Under the pieces are notes generated by a model. The model saw only the letters and a list, made by a program, of their open reading frames with translations. It did no database searches and was not told where the DNA came from. The translations under genes and the position numbers were made by a program. This document shows, piece after piece, positions 46,743 to 55,394 of a DNA stretch of 64,000 bases; position 1 is the stretch's first letter; the number at the start of each line of letters is the position of its first letter. The DNA is taken from the NCBI GenBank assembly GCA_016218415.1, contig JACRED010000034.1, forward strand, positions 62,001 through 126,000, given 5' to 3'. The stretch is from Nitrosomonadales bacterium. GTDB taxonomy: Bacteria; Pseudomonadota; Gammaproteobacteria; Burkholderiales; Gallionellaceae.

Positions 46743-47993
46743 CTATTTCAGATTTCGCAGGTTATCCCGCCTCACATGATTTACCGCAACACTTGCGGAA
46801 CGGGCATTCTGCTCGTCGTTGACTGTTGAGCTGACATACCAGGGAATGATCCATCCGGACAAGCCAATCATCACCTGTGTGATGTCCCCATAGCGGCCGG
46901 GCAAATATTGCTGGAACCATTCCAGCGTAAATAATATGGAAAAAACGATTACTCCTCCGAGAGGCGCCGCTATATCTCGTTGATAATCGGGCGTTATGTG
47001 GCGAGTAAAGTAAGCTATTGCGAAGAAAGGCCAGAACAAGTCCAAAATATTCTGCAATCCGTTCAGGGACGACATTTGTCCGCTGAAAGGTATCCAGTTG
47101 AACGTATAACTACCTGCGCCGGGTACGGCCGTTAACTCGGATAATGCGAAGCCTGTTGCGATAAAAAAGATGCCCGCTACGCAAACCACTTTCACACTGT
47201 GGGCGATTAGCCGGAGAGGTATAAGCATTAATACTGCTATGAACGCTCCGGTTAATGCCTCCAAAGACAATTGACGCCCTTCGACCAGTACTTTCGACAT
47301 CAGAACGAACACGATCAGTCCCAAAAAGGGAGGGAGGGCTGACTTTTCGCGGTGCACTATCGTGGAGGTCAGTAATCCCAGCCCTGCGATGTAAAGCGCA
47401 TAACTCATCATTTCCGGAACAACCATGCCTCCGGGAGTTTTCAGGGAGTGGAACAATAAGGACAGGCCGTGGCGCAAATGCGCAATATCCAGTGAGGGTA
47501 CAAGTGGACTCGTTTGCGACAACGTCCAGAGTGCGAGACTGATTAGTCCAAGATTGGGTAGCTGCCCTGAACGAAACCAGTGATTTCTGAGTTCTGAAAG
47601 CTTTGCGCCTGAAAACGTCTCCCGAGTAAATAATGCGGCGACCGTTCCCCCAGCCAAGGTGCCCAACAAGTTCATGGCCAGGTCAGAGGTCGAAGCTACA
47701 CGACTGGGGATGAACTGCTGAATGTTTTCAATTATGAAACTCAAAGTGGTGCCGGCCAGAGTTGTAATGATGAGAGCAGGCAAAAAGCGCATGGAGCCCA
47801 CCAGCCATATCATCGCGAACAATCCCAAAGGAGCGTAGACCAGTACATTTTGTACGATATCGGCCATCTCCAATGCTGCTGGCCAGGAACCGAGAAAGCT
47901 AAATAGAGGCCGTGCCGGGGTTGTCCAGCCGCTAAAAGGATACAAGCTGCCGTAAAACAACAGGGCAATGTAGCTGAGGACTATAAAAGGCAT
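46743..47993 (-). CDS. VanZ family membrane protein
   Basis: The 416 aa protein has a VanZ-like N-terminal half: SLYPFSGWTTP, DIVQNVLVYAPLGLFAMI, then IENIQQFIPSRVASTSDLAMNLLGTLAGG (the conserved IExxQ-R-x-D-N region), followed by about five more membrane segments. VanZ-like proteins are frequent in XrtA/EPS loci, but their function is not established. Confidence 0.88.
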   Translation of the reverse strand: MPFIVLSYIALLFYGSLYPFSGWTTPARPLFSFLGSWPAALEMADIVQNVLVYAPLGLFAMIWLVGSMRFLPALIITTLAGTTLSFIIENIQQFIPSRVASTSDLAMNLLGTLAGGTVAALFTRETFSGAKLSELRNHWFRSGQLPNLGLISLALWTLSQTSPLVPSLDIAHLRHGLSLLFHSLKTPGGMVVPEMMSYALYIAGLGLLTSTIVHREKSALPPFLGLIVFVLMSKVLVEGRQLSLEALTGAFIAVLMLIPLRLIAHSVKVVCVAGIFFIATGFALSELTAVPGAGSYTFNWIPFSGQMSSLNGLQNILDLFWPFFAIAYFTRHITPDYQRDIAAPLGGVIVFSILFTLEWFQQYLPGRYGDITQVMIGLSGWIIPWYVSSTVNDEQNARSASVAVNHVRRDNLRNLK

Positions 47994-48099
47994 TTTAAGT
48001 CGCTAATCAGAAATCGCTGCCGGCATATGAACACAGTTGCTGATTGAGCCAATTGTAACTGTGCTATAGGTATCAAACGAATGATGCCAAGCACAACTA

Positions 48100-49137
48100 T
48101 CAGGCAGCAGGCGCGAGATGTTGCACGTACCAGTCCATGGCTTGCTTGAGCCCTGCATCTATTCGATGGCTGGGCTCAAAACCGAGCAGTTGGATCGCTT
48201 TGGAGATGTCGGCCTGCGAATGGCGCACATCGCCTTCGCGAAACCCCACGTATTGCGGATGATGGTTCTGCAGATGGGGAAACCGTTTCTGCAGCAGCGA
48301 CTTCATCATTTCATAGAGTTGATTCAGGCTGGTGCGATCGTTAAGCGCGACGTTGTATATCTGGTTTATCGCCTCAGGGTTTTGCGCCAGAGCTGCCAGA
48401 ATATTGGCCTGAATGACGTTATCAACAAAACAGAAATCCCTGCTGGTTTCGCCATCACCATTGATGCGCACAGTTTGATTTTCGATCAGCGCGGCGATCC
48501 ACTGTGGAATTACCGCAGCATATGCGCCATTGGGATCCTGCCTTGGGCCAAAGATATTGAAGTAGCGCAAACCCATGGATTCTGTGCCATAGCAGCGCGC
48601 AAATACGTCAGCGTAGAGTTCGTTGACATACTTGGTCACCGCGTATGGTGATAGTGGTTTGCCGATTACCGATTCCACCTTGGGCAGGCCCGGATGGTCG
48701 CCATACGTTGAACTGGATGCCGCATAAACAAAGCGCTTAACGGCGGCATCGCGGGATGCCACCAGCATGTTGAGGAACCCCGAAATATTGTTCTCGTTTG
48801 TCAGGACGGGGTTTTCGATAGAGCGCGGCACGGATCCCAAGGCCGCATGATGCAGGACATAATTGACACCCATGCAAGCAGTCGCACAATCTTCCGGCTT
48901 GCGGATGTCTCCCTGGATAAAGTTGAAGTTACGCCATGCCCCCGGCCCGACCAATTCTCTTACCTGTTCGAGGTTGTGCCTGTAGCCGGTGGAGAAATTG
49001 TCCAGCCCGGTCACTTTCTGGTTTAGCCTGAGCAAGGCCTCCAGAAGGTTGGAGCCGATGAATCCGGCGACACCCGTGATCAGCCAAGAGTGTTGTTTGC
49101 TTCTCAAGTACTGCTGGATATCCTGGTATTTGGTCAC
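48100..49137 (-). CDS. tviC: UDP-GlcNAc/GlcNAcA 4-epimerase (WbpP/TviC-like)
   Basis: The 345 aa extended SDR has [16 protein letters not shown] (NAD loop), [30 protein letters not shown] (YxxxK), and [22 protein letters not shown], characteristic of the Vi-antigen/WbpP epimerase group that works on UDP-GlcNAc and its uronate. It follows the TviB-like dehydrogenase by 21 bases in the same minus-strand unit, and together they would give UDP-GalNAcA. The N-terminal 16-residue extension before the NAD loop fits this subgroup. Confidence 0.9.
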   Translation of the reverse strand: MTKYQDIQQYLRSKQHSWLITGVAGFIGSNLLEALLRLNQKVTGLDNFSTGYRHNLEQVRELVGPGAWRNFNFIQGDIRKPEDCATACMGVNYVLHHAALGSVPRSIENPVLTNENNISGFLNMLVASRDAAVKRFVYAASSSTYGDHPGLPKVESVIGKPLSPYAVTKYVNELYADVFARCYGTESMGLRYFNIFGPRQDPNGAYAAVIPQWIAALIENQTVRINGDGETSRDFCFVDNVIQANILAALAQNPEAINQIYNVALNDRTSLNQLYEMMKSLLQKRFPHLQNHHPQYVGFREGDVRHSQADISKAIQLLGFEPSHRIDAGLKQAMDWYVQHLAPAA

Positions 49138-49158
49138 GGCCGATTGCCCATTTTTATT

Positions 49159-50439
49159 TTAGAGACGCCAGACACTGAGTCCCGCCATGCGCAGTGCTGC
49201 CTGGTCATACTGGGATTTCACATCTATGAAGCAGCCATTTTCGGCGACCTTGGACAGAAAATCGCCCAAGGGTCTGGCAAGAAATTCCCGGTGTGAAACT
49301 GCGGCAACGATCGCTTCCGCGCGCGGCAGATTTTCCCATGCATTAAGCTCGATACCGTATTCGTGGCGGGCTTCATTGTTGTCAGCGACAGGATCGTGGG
49401 CATGAACTTCAATTCCATAAGCCTGGAGTTCCTGGATCACGTCGGCGACTTTGGAGTTTCTCAGGTCCGGACAATTTTCCTTGAAGGTAAGTCCCAGCAC
49501 ATTCACTTTTGCGCCCTTTACGTGGAAACCGGCTCTAATGATGTGCTTTACCGTTTGTTCCGCGACGAACTTGGCCATGCTGTCGTTGATGCGACGACCC
49601 GCCAGGATAACCTGGGGTATGTAGCCTATCATCTCTGCTTTGTGAGTCAGATAGTAGGGGTCCACGCCGATGCAGTGTCCTCCGACCAGGCCGGGACGGA
49701 AAGGGAGAAAGTTCCACTTGGTGCCGGCTGCCTGCAAGACTTCCAGTGTGTCGATTCCAATTTTGTCAAAAATGAGGGCCAACTCGTTCATCAAAGCGAT
49801 ATTCAGGTCGCGCTGGGTGTTTTCTATCACCTTTGCGGCTTCTGCGACCTTGATGCTGGAGGCGCGGTGCACCCCGGCGGTGATGATGGTTTCATATAAC
49901 CGGGCAATTTTTTCCAGCGTGTCCGAGTCGTCGCCGGAGACCACTTTTAAAATCGAGGTGAGCGTATGCTCCTTGTCTCCAGGATTGATGCGCTCGGGAG
50001 AAAAACCGACGTGAAAATCTTTCTTCCATTTCATGCCGGAATGTTTTTCCAGGATAGGGATGCAAACCTCTTCCGTGGCGCCGGGATAAACAGTGGATTC
50101 ATAGGTAATGATGGCACCGCGCTGCATGTGCTTTCCGACCGCTTCGCTGGCGCCGATGAGTGGCCTGAAATCAGGCTGATGGGCAATGTCCACCGGTGTT
50201 GGAACGGCAACGACGATATGTTCGGCCGGGGATAGCGCTGCTGGATCAGTGGTAACGGTGAGGTGGCTTGCTGCGCGAAGTTCTTGGGTTGAAACTTCTC
50301 CGGTCGGATCGGTGAACTTTTTGTAGTTTTCGATTTTTTCGGTGGACAGGTCATACCCTATGGTCTGGTGTTTTTTACCGAACTCGACGGCCAGAGGCAA
50401 ACCCACATACCCGAGTCCAACCACGGCAACTACAGTCAT
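49159..50439 (-). CDS. tviB: UDP-N-acetylglucosamine 6-dehydrogenase (VipA/TviB-like)
   Basis: The 426 aa nucleotide-sugar dehydrogenase has an N-terminal NAD loop VGLGYVGLPLA, GFSPERINPGDKEH (typical of the WbpA/TviB group rather than Ugd), and catalytic Cys256 in GGHCIGVDPYYL. It would oxidise UDP-GlcNAc to UDP-GlcNAcA. It precedes the TviC-like epimerase. It is distinct from the UDP-glucose dehydrogenase at 26004-27326, so the EPS may contain two types of uronic acid. Confidence 0.92.
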   Translation of the reverse strand: MTVVAVVGLGYVGLPLAVEFGKKHQTIGYDLSTEKIENYKKFTDPTGEVSTQELRAASHLTVTTDPAALSPAEHIVVAVPTPVDIAHQPDFRPLIGASEAVGKHMQRGAIITYESTVYPGATEEVCIPILEKHSGMKWKKDFHVGFSPERINPGDKEHTLTSILKVVSGDDSDTLEKIARLYETIITAGVHRASSIKVAEAAKVIENTQRDLNIALMNELALIFDKIGIDTLEVLQAAGTKWNFLPFRPGLVGGHCIGVDPYYLTHKAEMIGYIPQVILAGRRINDSMAKFVAEQTVKHIIRAGFHVKGAKVNVLGLTFKENCPDLRNSKVADVIQELQAYGIEVHAHDPVADNNEARHEYGIELNAWENLPRAEAIVAAVSHREFLARPLGDFLSKVAENGCFIDVKSQYDQAALRMAGLSVWRL

Positions 50440-50977
50440 GATGAACTACCTCATATTGTTGTTATTGATGCGGGCGAATCTAACAGATATCCAGACAAGC
50501 TTCAATCTTGAGCATCCCGGTGTGGGGATAGATACATTCAGGGAAACATACAGCTGTGATAGAGGGACGGGGATTTCGTGAAAAATATTTTTGTGGGAAT
50601 TAATATCGAGCGTTTAAGTGGGGTATATGAATATCAGTAAACCGCATCGGAATTCGAATCGATGGTGCGATAGCGAGATTAATGTTGAATGCCCCCGGAA
50701 TTTTTTGAGGTGGAAATATTTGTCACACTGAAACACATGGAGTGTGTCGATAATTTTTACAGTCCCACTTGAAATCTCTCATAAGGAGTTACCGCTGCCT
50801 GGGTAAATATTGCATAATTCATTGTAGTTAAATGGAATAAATTGTGTCGCATACTCTGGCATGAGTAATGCTTCAGTAAACGTCGGGAGGCTGGGTTGAT
50901 AGTTAAATTGGTTTGGCTGTCGTGACTGGTCCCACTTTTTTCAAGTGCAAGCAAACAAAATCAAAGAGGAAAATAAA
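50440..50977. other. Long divergent intergenic region between tviB and PEP-CTERM gene
   Basis: AT-rich region of 538 bases. It holds the sigma-54 promoter at 50858-50873 reading toward the PEP-CTERM gene. The promoter for the minus-strand tviB/tviC unit must be near 50440-50600 but I cannot point to it. No RNA gene or repeat is recognised. Confidence 0.4.
50858..50873 (+). promoter_or_regulatory. Sigma-54 (-24/-12) promoter of the second PEP-CTERM gene
   Basis: The sequence TGGCATGAGTAATGCT has GG at 50859-50860 and GC at 50871-50872, 10 bases apart, as in the sigma-54 consensus. Transcription would begin near 50884, leaving about 95 bases of leader before the ATG at 50978. The site closely matches that at 43487-43502, including a shared TTYAGTWA right after the -12 element. 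Confidence 0.8.
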
Positions 50978-51781
50978 ATGCTTATCAACAAACAGTCCGC
51001 AAAAAATTTAGGTCTGGCGACTCTGCTTTCAGTGACCGCTCTTCCCTTCATGGGCGAGGCATCGGCAACTGCTTTGTTTGATGCGGGGATGCCAGCTGGC
51101 TGGACCTGCACAGGTAACTGCGGCACATCGGGTGCTAACGGTGTGGTGCCCTTGGCACCATCCGGCGGCACCCAATATGGCTGGGTTGCAAGCAACACCG
51201 GAATTTATGGCTTGGGATTACCTGGTGTCGGTGGCACCGACGGATCAAGACTGCAGTCGTCGGTGTTCTCTGCGAGTGCCGGAGATGCGTTGGCGTTCCA
51301 ATTTAATTACGTGACTTCCGACGGAGCCGGGTATGCCGACTACGCTTGGTCGCGTCTCTTGGATTCATCGCTCAATGAGGTGGCGTTGTTATTTACGGCA
51401 CGGACGACCCCGAGTGGTAACAGTGTCCCGGGATTCGGTATGCCCGCGATCGCCGCTACGATCTCGCCTTCGGTGGTGACTATTACCTATGGATCTACTT
51501 GGGCACCGCTGGGTGGTTATTCAGGGGGGTGCTGGAGCACAGGGTGCGGGCACTCAGGTTGGGTTTCGTCAGCATTCAATATCGCATCGTCTGGTAACTA
51601 CATACTGGAGTTTGGCGTCGTGGACTATATCGATGGAATATATGACTCGGGTCTCGCATTCGATGGCATCACGATCGGAGGAAAACCAATCGAGGATATT
51701 CCCGAACCGGCCTCATTGGCACTGTTGGGTATCGGCCTTGCCGGTCTGGGCGCAATGCGTCGTCGCAAGGCAACGTCCTGA
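50978..51781 (+). CDS. PEP-CTERM protein (NF038132-like)
   Basis: I chose ATG 50978 (267 aa) because AGAGGA lies 7 bases upstream; the ATG at 50945 in frame lacks such a site. The N-terminus has a Sec signal ending in GEASA, and the C-terminus a PEP-CTERM tail IPEPASLALLGIGLAGLGAMRRR. The middle has FQFNYVTSDGAGYADYAWSRLLD and a later FDGITIGG, a pattern I know from a PEP-CTERM family of jelly-roll-like proteins. It should be a substrate of XrtA. It has its own sigma-54 promoter and terminator. Confidence 0.92.
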   Translation: MLINKQSAKNLGLATLLSVTALPFMGEASATALFDAGMPAGWTCTGNCGTSGANGVVPLAPSGGTQYGWVASNTGIYGLGLPGVGGTDGSRLQSSVFSASAGDALAFQFNYVTSDGAGYADYAWSRLLDSSLNEVALLFTARTTPSGNSVPGFGMPAIAATISPSVVTITYGSTWAPLGGYSGGCWSTGCGHSGWVSSAFNIASSGNYILEFGVVDYIDGIYDSGLAFDGITIGGKPIEDIPEPASLALLGIGLAGLGAMRRRKATS

Positions 51782-51799
51782 ACTTTCGTCTTTTCTCAT

Positions 51800-51830
51800 A
51801 AAAAAGCCGGCACTAAGTGCCGGCTTTTTT
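51800..51830. terminator. Bidirectional intrinsic terminator
   Basis: The 8-base GC stem (51806-51813 with 51817-51824, loop TAA) is flanked by six A and six T, so it ends the PEP-CTERM transcript on the plus strand and can also serve the convergent minus-strand operon ending at 51910. Confidence 0.93.
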
Positions 51831-51909
51831 ATGTCTGCCCCGTTCTGAAATCAGCAGAGATATCTTACGATGACAAAAAAGGGCGGCGTTTCTATTGTTG
51901 TTTAGGTCG

Positions 51910-52986
51910 CTATTCGGCCTTGGGTGAAATGAATGCCTTGTGGAACAAATGTCGGGCAAGCATTAAAGGCGGCATACGCAGCCAGTTTGCGCGCACATAA
52001 AGCATTCGGCGTGCGACACCGGTCAATCGGTCGGAGCAGCTTGGATGGACCGGCATCAGCGCACGGGAATACAGGCTGTCCATGAGTGAACGCGTCAGCC
52101 AGTTGGGGCTGCCGATGTTAGTCTGCTTGATCACCTCCAGTGGAATCGGAGTATGCAGGAAAAGCCCACTGTAACGTATTGCGTAAAACAACTGGCGCGT
52201 CAATTCGAGTTCCCTTGCGCGCTCGATAAGCTCGGGCCAGAACGACGGTATGTTGCTGAAATGGCGTAACAGACTATCAAGATCGGCCAAGTCACGAAGC
52301 CCGTTATCCAGTTCGGCTTCATGAAATAAGTGGGTAGCGCTGTGCAGAACCATATCAATCGGGGCAAATACCTTCAGGTTGTCATGCCCATCCAGCATAT
52401 GAGCTGCATCACGCAGTTTCTCGGGGGCGGGGTGGGAGTAAGCTGTCTGGGGCAGTATCGCGTGATGCACATCGATCACAGTCGATCTGTTGATATGCCG
52501 CATGGGGGGTAATTCATGCATCCAGGTGCGGTAGTAGCGCTGATCATAAACATCATGATGTGTTGCAGCCCAGCCATGAAGCATCAGGGCGGCTTCCACC
52601 TCATTGAGGCTATCTTTGGGCACCATGATGTCGATATCAGAAAATAGACGCCCGCGTGCTGGCGGTAACTTTGCCATGACATAGGCAGCGCCCTTGAGGA
52701 GAATGATAGGCACACCGATCCTGGCAAGGGCCTTTCGAATCAGGATTACTTCCCATTGAACTGCTTGAATATGTCTTTGTGCGATGACGTGCGAAGATTC
52801 AAGGTGTTCACGAGGTTGCGGTGGTATATGCTCGATTAGTCCACGTTCTTTGCATAAGGCATGAAGATGTGCCAGCAGATTGGAATTTCGAGCTTGGCGC
52901 ACCAACAAGTCCCAGTCGGCAAGACTCAGGGTAGTCAGCGCTTCGGGTTGTCGTAGCGCTTGTAAAATCAGCGGAGGGGAGGTCAC
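51910..52986 (-). CDS. Nucleotidyltransferase family protein of the HPr-rel-A cassette
   Basis: The 358 aa protein has the NTP_transf_5-type (PF14907-like) set: ILLKGAAYVMAKL (Lys-Gly at 98-99), RGRLFSDIDIMVP (metal-binding Asp117 and Asp119), and a later VIDVHHAI. It may transfer a nucleotide or modify a peptide or sugar; the substrate is unknown. It begins right after the HprK-related kinase stop and is the last gene of the minus-strand cassette, which is the usual partner order. Confidence 0.85.
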   Translation of the reverse strand: MTSPPLILQALRQPEALTTLSLADWDLLVRQARNSNLLAHLHALCKERGLIEHIPPQPREHLESSHVIAQRHIQAVQWEVILIRKALARIGVPIILLKGAAYVMAKLPPARGRLFSDIDIMVPKDSLNEVEAALMLHGWAATHHDVYDQRYYRTWMHELPPMRHINRSTVIDVHHAILPQTAYSHPAPEKLRDAAHMLDGHDNLKVFAPIDMVLHSATHLFHEAELDNGLRDLADLDSLLRHFSNIPSFWPELIERARELELTRQLFYAIRYSGLFLHTPIPLEVIKQTNIGSPNWLTRSLMDSLYSRALMPVHPSCSDRLTGVARRMLYVRANWLRMPPLMLARHLFHKAFISPKAE

Positions 52987-52987
52987 G

Positions 52988-53908
52988 TCAAGAGATAGGT
53001 GGCTTTAATGCATCAAATGTCTCAATGGCGTCATCCAAGACACTATAAATAAAATCATAGCACAATGAATCACCAATCAAACCTGCCAGGGTTTCGAAGC
53101 CCTGAGTGCCTAGTTGGCTATAATTAAACGCGTTATCCGCGACGCGCATAAAAGCGCGTGATTGGGGTAAGGCAGTCAAACTGGCTTCTGCGCCAGTTTG
53201 ATATTTCGGGAAAATAAACCAGGCAGCTTGGGCTGTTTCTGTAGCGCGAGCGATACTGTCGGCAGGGGCTTTCATGTGTGCCACCGTGCCCTTCATTGTA
53301 TCGCTGACCTTGCGGCTGAAGATCGCCGTTGGTTCATATCGCTGAATGATGTCTATGGATTGATTTTTTAAGCTGACGGGTCGGGGAAGCGGGCAGATCT
53401 GCCCATTACTGACTCGTATCAGGGCAAGCTCATCCGAAAGCAGGCGCCAACCACGATTCACCAAGGCTGCGCAGAGGGTGCTTTTACCGGAGCCAGGCGG
53501 AGCGGGCAGAATGGCTGCATATCCTCCCTTTTCGACTACGGCCGCATGGATGATCAAATAACGGTTCGCATGACTGGAAACGCACCAATTGAGTCCCCAT
53601 TCGAGCATCGGAAATGCCTGGTCGAGTGGCAAGGGTTTGAATGGTGAATAGCCATCGAACAGAAATTGCACCTGCGGCTTTATCCAGCGCCGAATACCAG
53701 CTGGGCGCGCGAGACTTACATGGAAATCCGCGAAACCTGATTCTTCCGCCAAGGGGTAATCGGCATATAGCAGCCGGATACCGTCAGCCACGCTGGGAAT
53801 CGAAGTTTGCAGGTGAGTGGTGAATGCCCCGGTTTGAAGAAAGATCCCGGCCTGCCTGAGCCGACTTTCCAGTTCCGATGGCGCTAATGTTGAAACATTC
53901 AAAATCAA
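52988..53908 (-). CDS. HprK-related kinase A
   Basis: The 306 aa protein has the HPr-kinase-like core: HAAVVEKGGY, P-loop LPAPPGSGKSTLC (residues 135-146), and LLSDELALIR (acidic metal/catalytic site near 158-160). This matches the HprK-related kinase A family (TIGR04352 type) rather than true HprK, which has an additional N-terminal domain and a different target. Its start overlaps the PqqD-like gene stop by 4 bases. It should phosphorylate an unknown peptide or protein partner, perhaps the gene product at 54238. Confidence 0.9.
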   Translation of the reverse strand: MILNVSTLAPSELESRLRQAGIFLQTGAFTTHLQTSIPSVADGIRLLYADYPLAEESGFADFHVSLARPAGIRRWIKPQVQFLFDGYSPFKPLPLDQAFPMLEWGLNWCVSSHANRYLIIHAAVVEKGGYAAILPAPPGSGKSTLCAALVNRGWRLLSDELALIRVSNGQICPLPRPVSLKNQSIDIIQRYEPTAIFSRKVSDTMKGTVAHMKAPADSIARATETAQAAWFIFPKYQTGAEASLTALPQSRAFMRVADNAFNYSQLGTQGFETLAGLIGDSLCYDFIYSVLDDAIETFDALKPPIS

Positions 53909-54192
53909 GTACGCTCTATGAGAGCCAGCTTATCGAGATCCGCAAGAATACTTTCAATTTGAAAAGCGAGCGCATCATCTGTTTCGGTGGGTAGTTCGTG
54001 AGAAAGAGACTCGATAAGTGTGCTGGTATTTGATGGCGCTTGCAGCAGTTTCAACAAAATTTGAGCGGCCACCCAACTCATCAGGTGTGTATCTCCAGAA
54101 AGGCTGTTGTAGATGACAAATTCGTCGTCCCAGCAACGAAACTTAAGAGCCTGATTGGAAATCAATCGCCACTTTATGGTTGAATCCATCAT
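53905..54192 (-). CDS. HPr-rel-A system PqqD family peptide chaperone
   Basis: The 95 aa protein has a PqqD-like fold: KWRLISNQALKFRCWDDEFVIYNSLSGDTHLMSWVAAQILLKLL, then a helical C-terminal half. PqqD-type proteins bind leader peptides and present them to modifying enzymes (TIGR04353-type). It is coupled to the kinase gene by a 4-base overlap and lies 45 bases downstream of the probable substrate gene. This strongly suggests a peptide-modification system. Confidence 0.9.
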   Translation of the reverse strand: MMDSTIKWRLISNQALKFRCWDDEFVIYNSLSGDTHLMSWVAAQILLKLLQAPSNTSTLIESLSHELPTETDDALAFQIESILADLDKLALIERT

Positions 54193-54237
54193 GGAATAAT
54201 CGCGTGAATATCGGTATTGACGACACGCAAACGAGCA

Positions 54238-54918
54238 CTACAACGGCATCGTGGTTTTTAAGTAATCGACGATATCCTCGGGATACCATTTGACGCCTGC
54301 GGTCGGTTCGAAATACCCATGTGAGTCATATTCATTGAATATGTTTTTGACCTGAGCTTCGGTCAACACCGGAGTCCATCCCTTGCAAGCATTCAGTAAC
54401 GCAGCAACTATGTGAGCCCCAAGCTGGTGCGGGTCTCCTGTTCCACCCAGCAAAAGAACTTGCATCAAGCTGTAGTTTTTGTAAATCGATCCATAGCCAC
54501 TGCAATTGAAAGAATTTTTAAACATCGAGCCGCTCGTAGAACCGGTATTCGACCAACTTTTCACATCTTGCTTGTGTTGGGTATCGGTGCACGAGCCAGA
54601 CTTGTATGGCGACGGCCAATTGTCTCCATGATTGGCCCAATAACCGGGGGTTCTTCCGCCGCAGTGCTGGTCGTTGCTATGCCCACTGGCGTTGCCGGAC
54701 AGGAAGCCGGAAGGGGATTTGCACACTCCACCACCGCCGAATCCCCCCCCGCCTCCAAGTGAAGGCCGGCTGGCGAGAGTAAGCAGAACACCTGATACGA
54801 TCACGCCGGATTTGGCGAAACGCCGGCGCGATTCGTCGATTGATTTGGCTTGAAGTGAAACAGTTTCAGGCAGGACGCAGCCACCAACCTCAACTTTTTG
54901 CTTTTCTTCAGTTTTCAT
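54238..54918 (-). CDS. Candidate substrate of the HPr-rel-A cassette, Tat-type signal, Gly/Cys-containing
   Basis: I chose ATG 54918 (226 aa) with GGGGAA about 5 bases upstream; the frame is open to 54987. After a 29-residue hydrophilic leader there is a twin-arginine motif SRRRFAK followed by SGVIVSGVLLTLA, which fits a Tat signal. A Gly-rich stretch (LGGGGGFGGGGVC) is followed by CKSPSGFLSGNASGH, CGGRTPGYWANHGDNWP, and scattered Cys. The C-terminal part is helical (VAALLNACKGWTPVLTEAQVKNIF). I do not know a named family with certainty but have seen similar proteins in XrtA-bearing betaproteobacteria. It lies first in the cassette with the chaperone, kinase and nucleotidyltransferase. Confidence 0.78.
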   Translation of the reverse strand: MKTEEKQKVEVGGCVLPETVSLQAKSIDESRRRFAKSGVIVSGVLLTLASRPSLGGGGGFGGGGVCKSPSGFLSGNASGHSNDQHCGGRTPGYWANHGDNWPSPYKSGSCTDTQHKQDVKSWSNTGSTSGSMFKNSFNCSGYGSIYKNYSLMQVLLLGGTGDPHQLGAHIVAALLNACKGWTPVLTEAQVKNIFNEYDSHGYFEPTAGVKWYPEDIVDYLKTTMPL

Positions 54919-55394
54919 GGCAATTCCCCGTTGAGACTCCCCCCTTTGCGCGTCACTACACCATACGCGAACTTCCACTGTATCCACAGTTTAGTGGGGA
55001 TTCACAAACCATTATTTATATTCCAAGCCGGTCGCTATCATAGCAACCCCTGCAATAATGACCATTGGACCTTAGTACACCAAGAACAGAATTTCCTAGT
55101 TGCATTGCTAATTCATTGCGCGGTACATTTAGACGGGAATCGGATAATGGGTACTCTGGCATGTACTCTTGATTCAGATATTGTTTTGTTAAAAAACATT
55201 TAGAACTATCGCAATAGTTCCGCACCTCCGATTTTACGGACACCATACTAAGAAATCCGAAAAAGTTCAAGAGGAATGAGCGGGCTTAACATTAGCTGCA
55301 ATGATGTTAATGAAGTTGTATAGTTACGCACGTGTAGGATAAAGGCAATTTGGTTATGGTCCCTGCGGCTGGCACGTGTAATGGAAGGATAATT
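54919..55394. other. Divergent intergenic region
   Basis: An AT-rich region between the cassette and the response-regulator genes. A TGGCATG followed by a non-consensus -12 element at 55157-55173 looks like a weak or decayed sigma-54 site (spacing off by one). Nothing else is recognised. Confidence 0.35.

Noticed and set aside
55157-55173. TGGCATG followed by CTTGAT, resembling a third sigma-54 promoter
   Set aside because: The distance between the GG and the -12 element is off by one and the GC is absent, so it does not meet the strict spacing.
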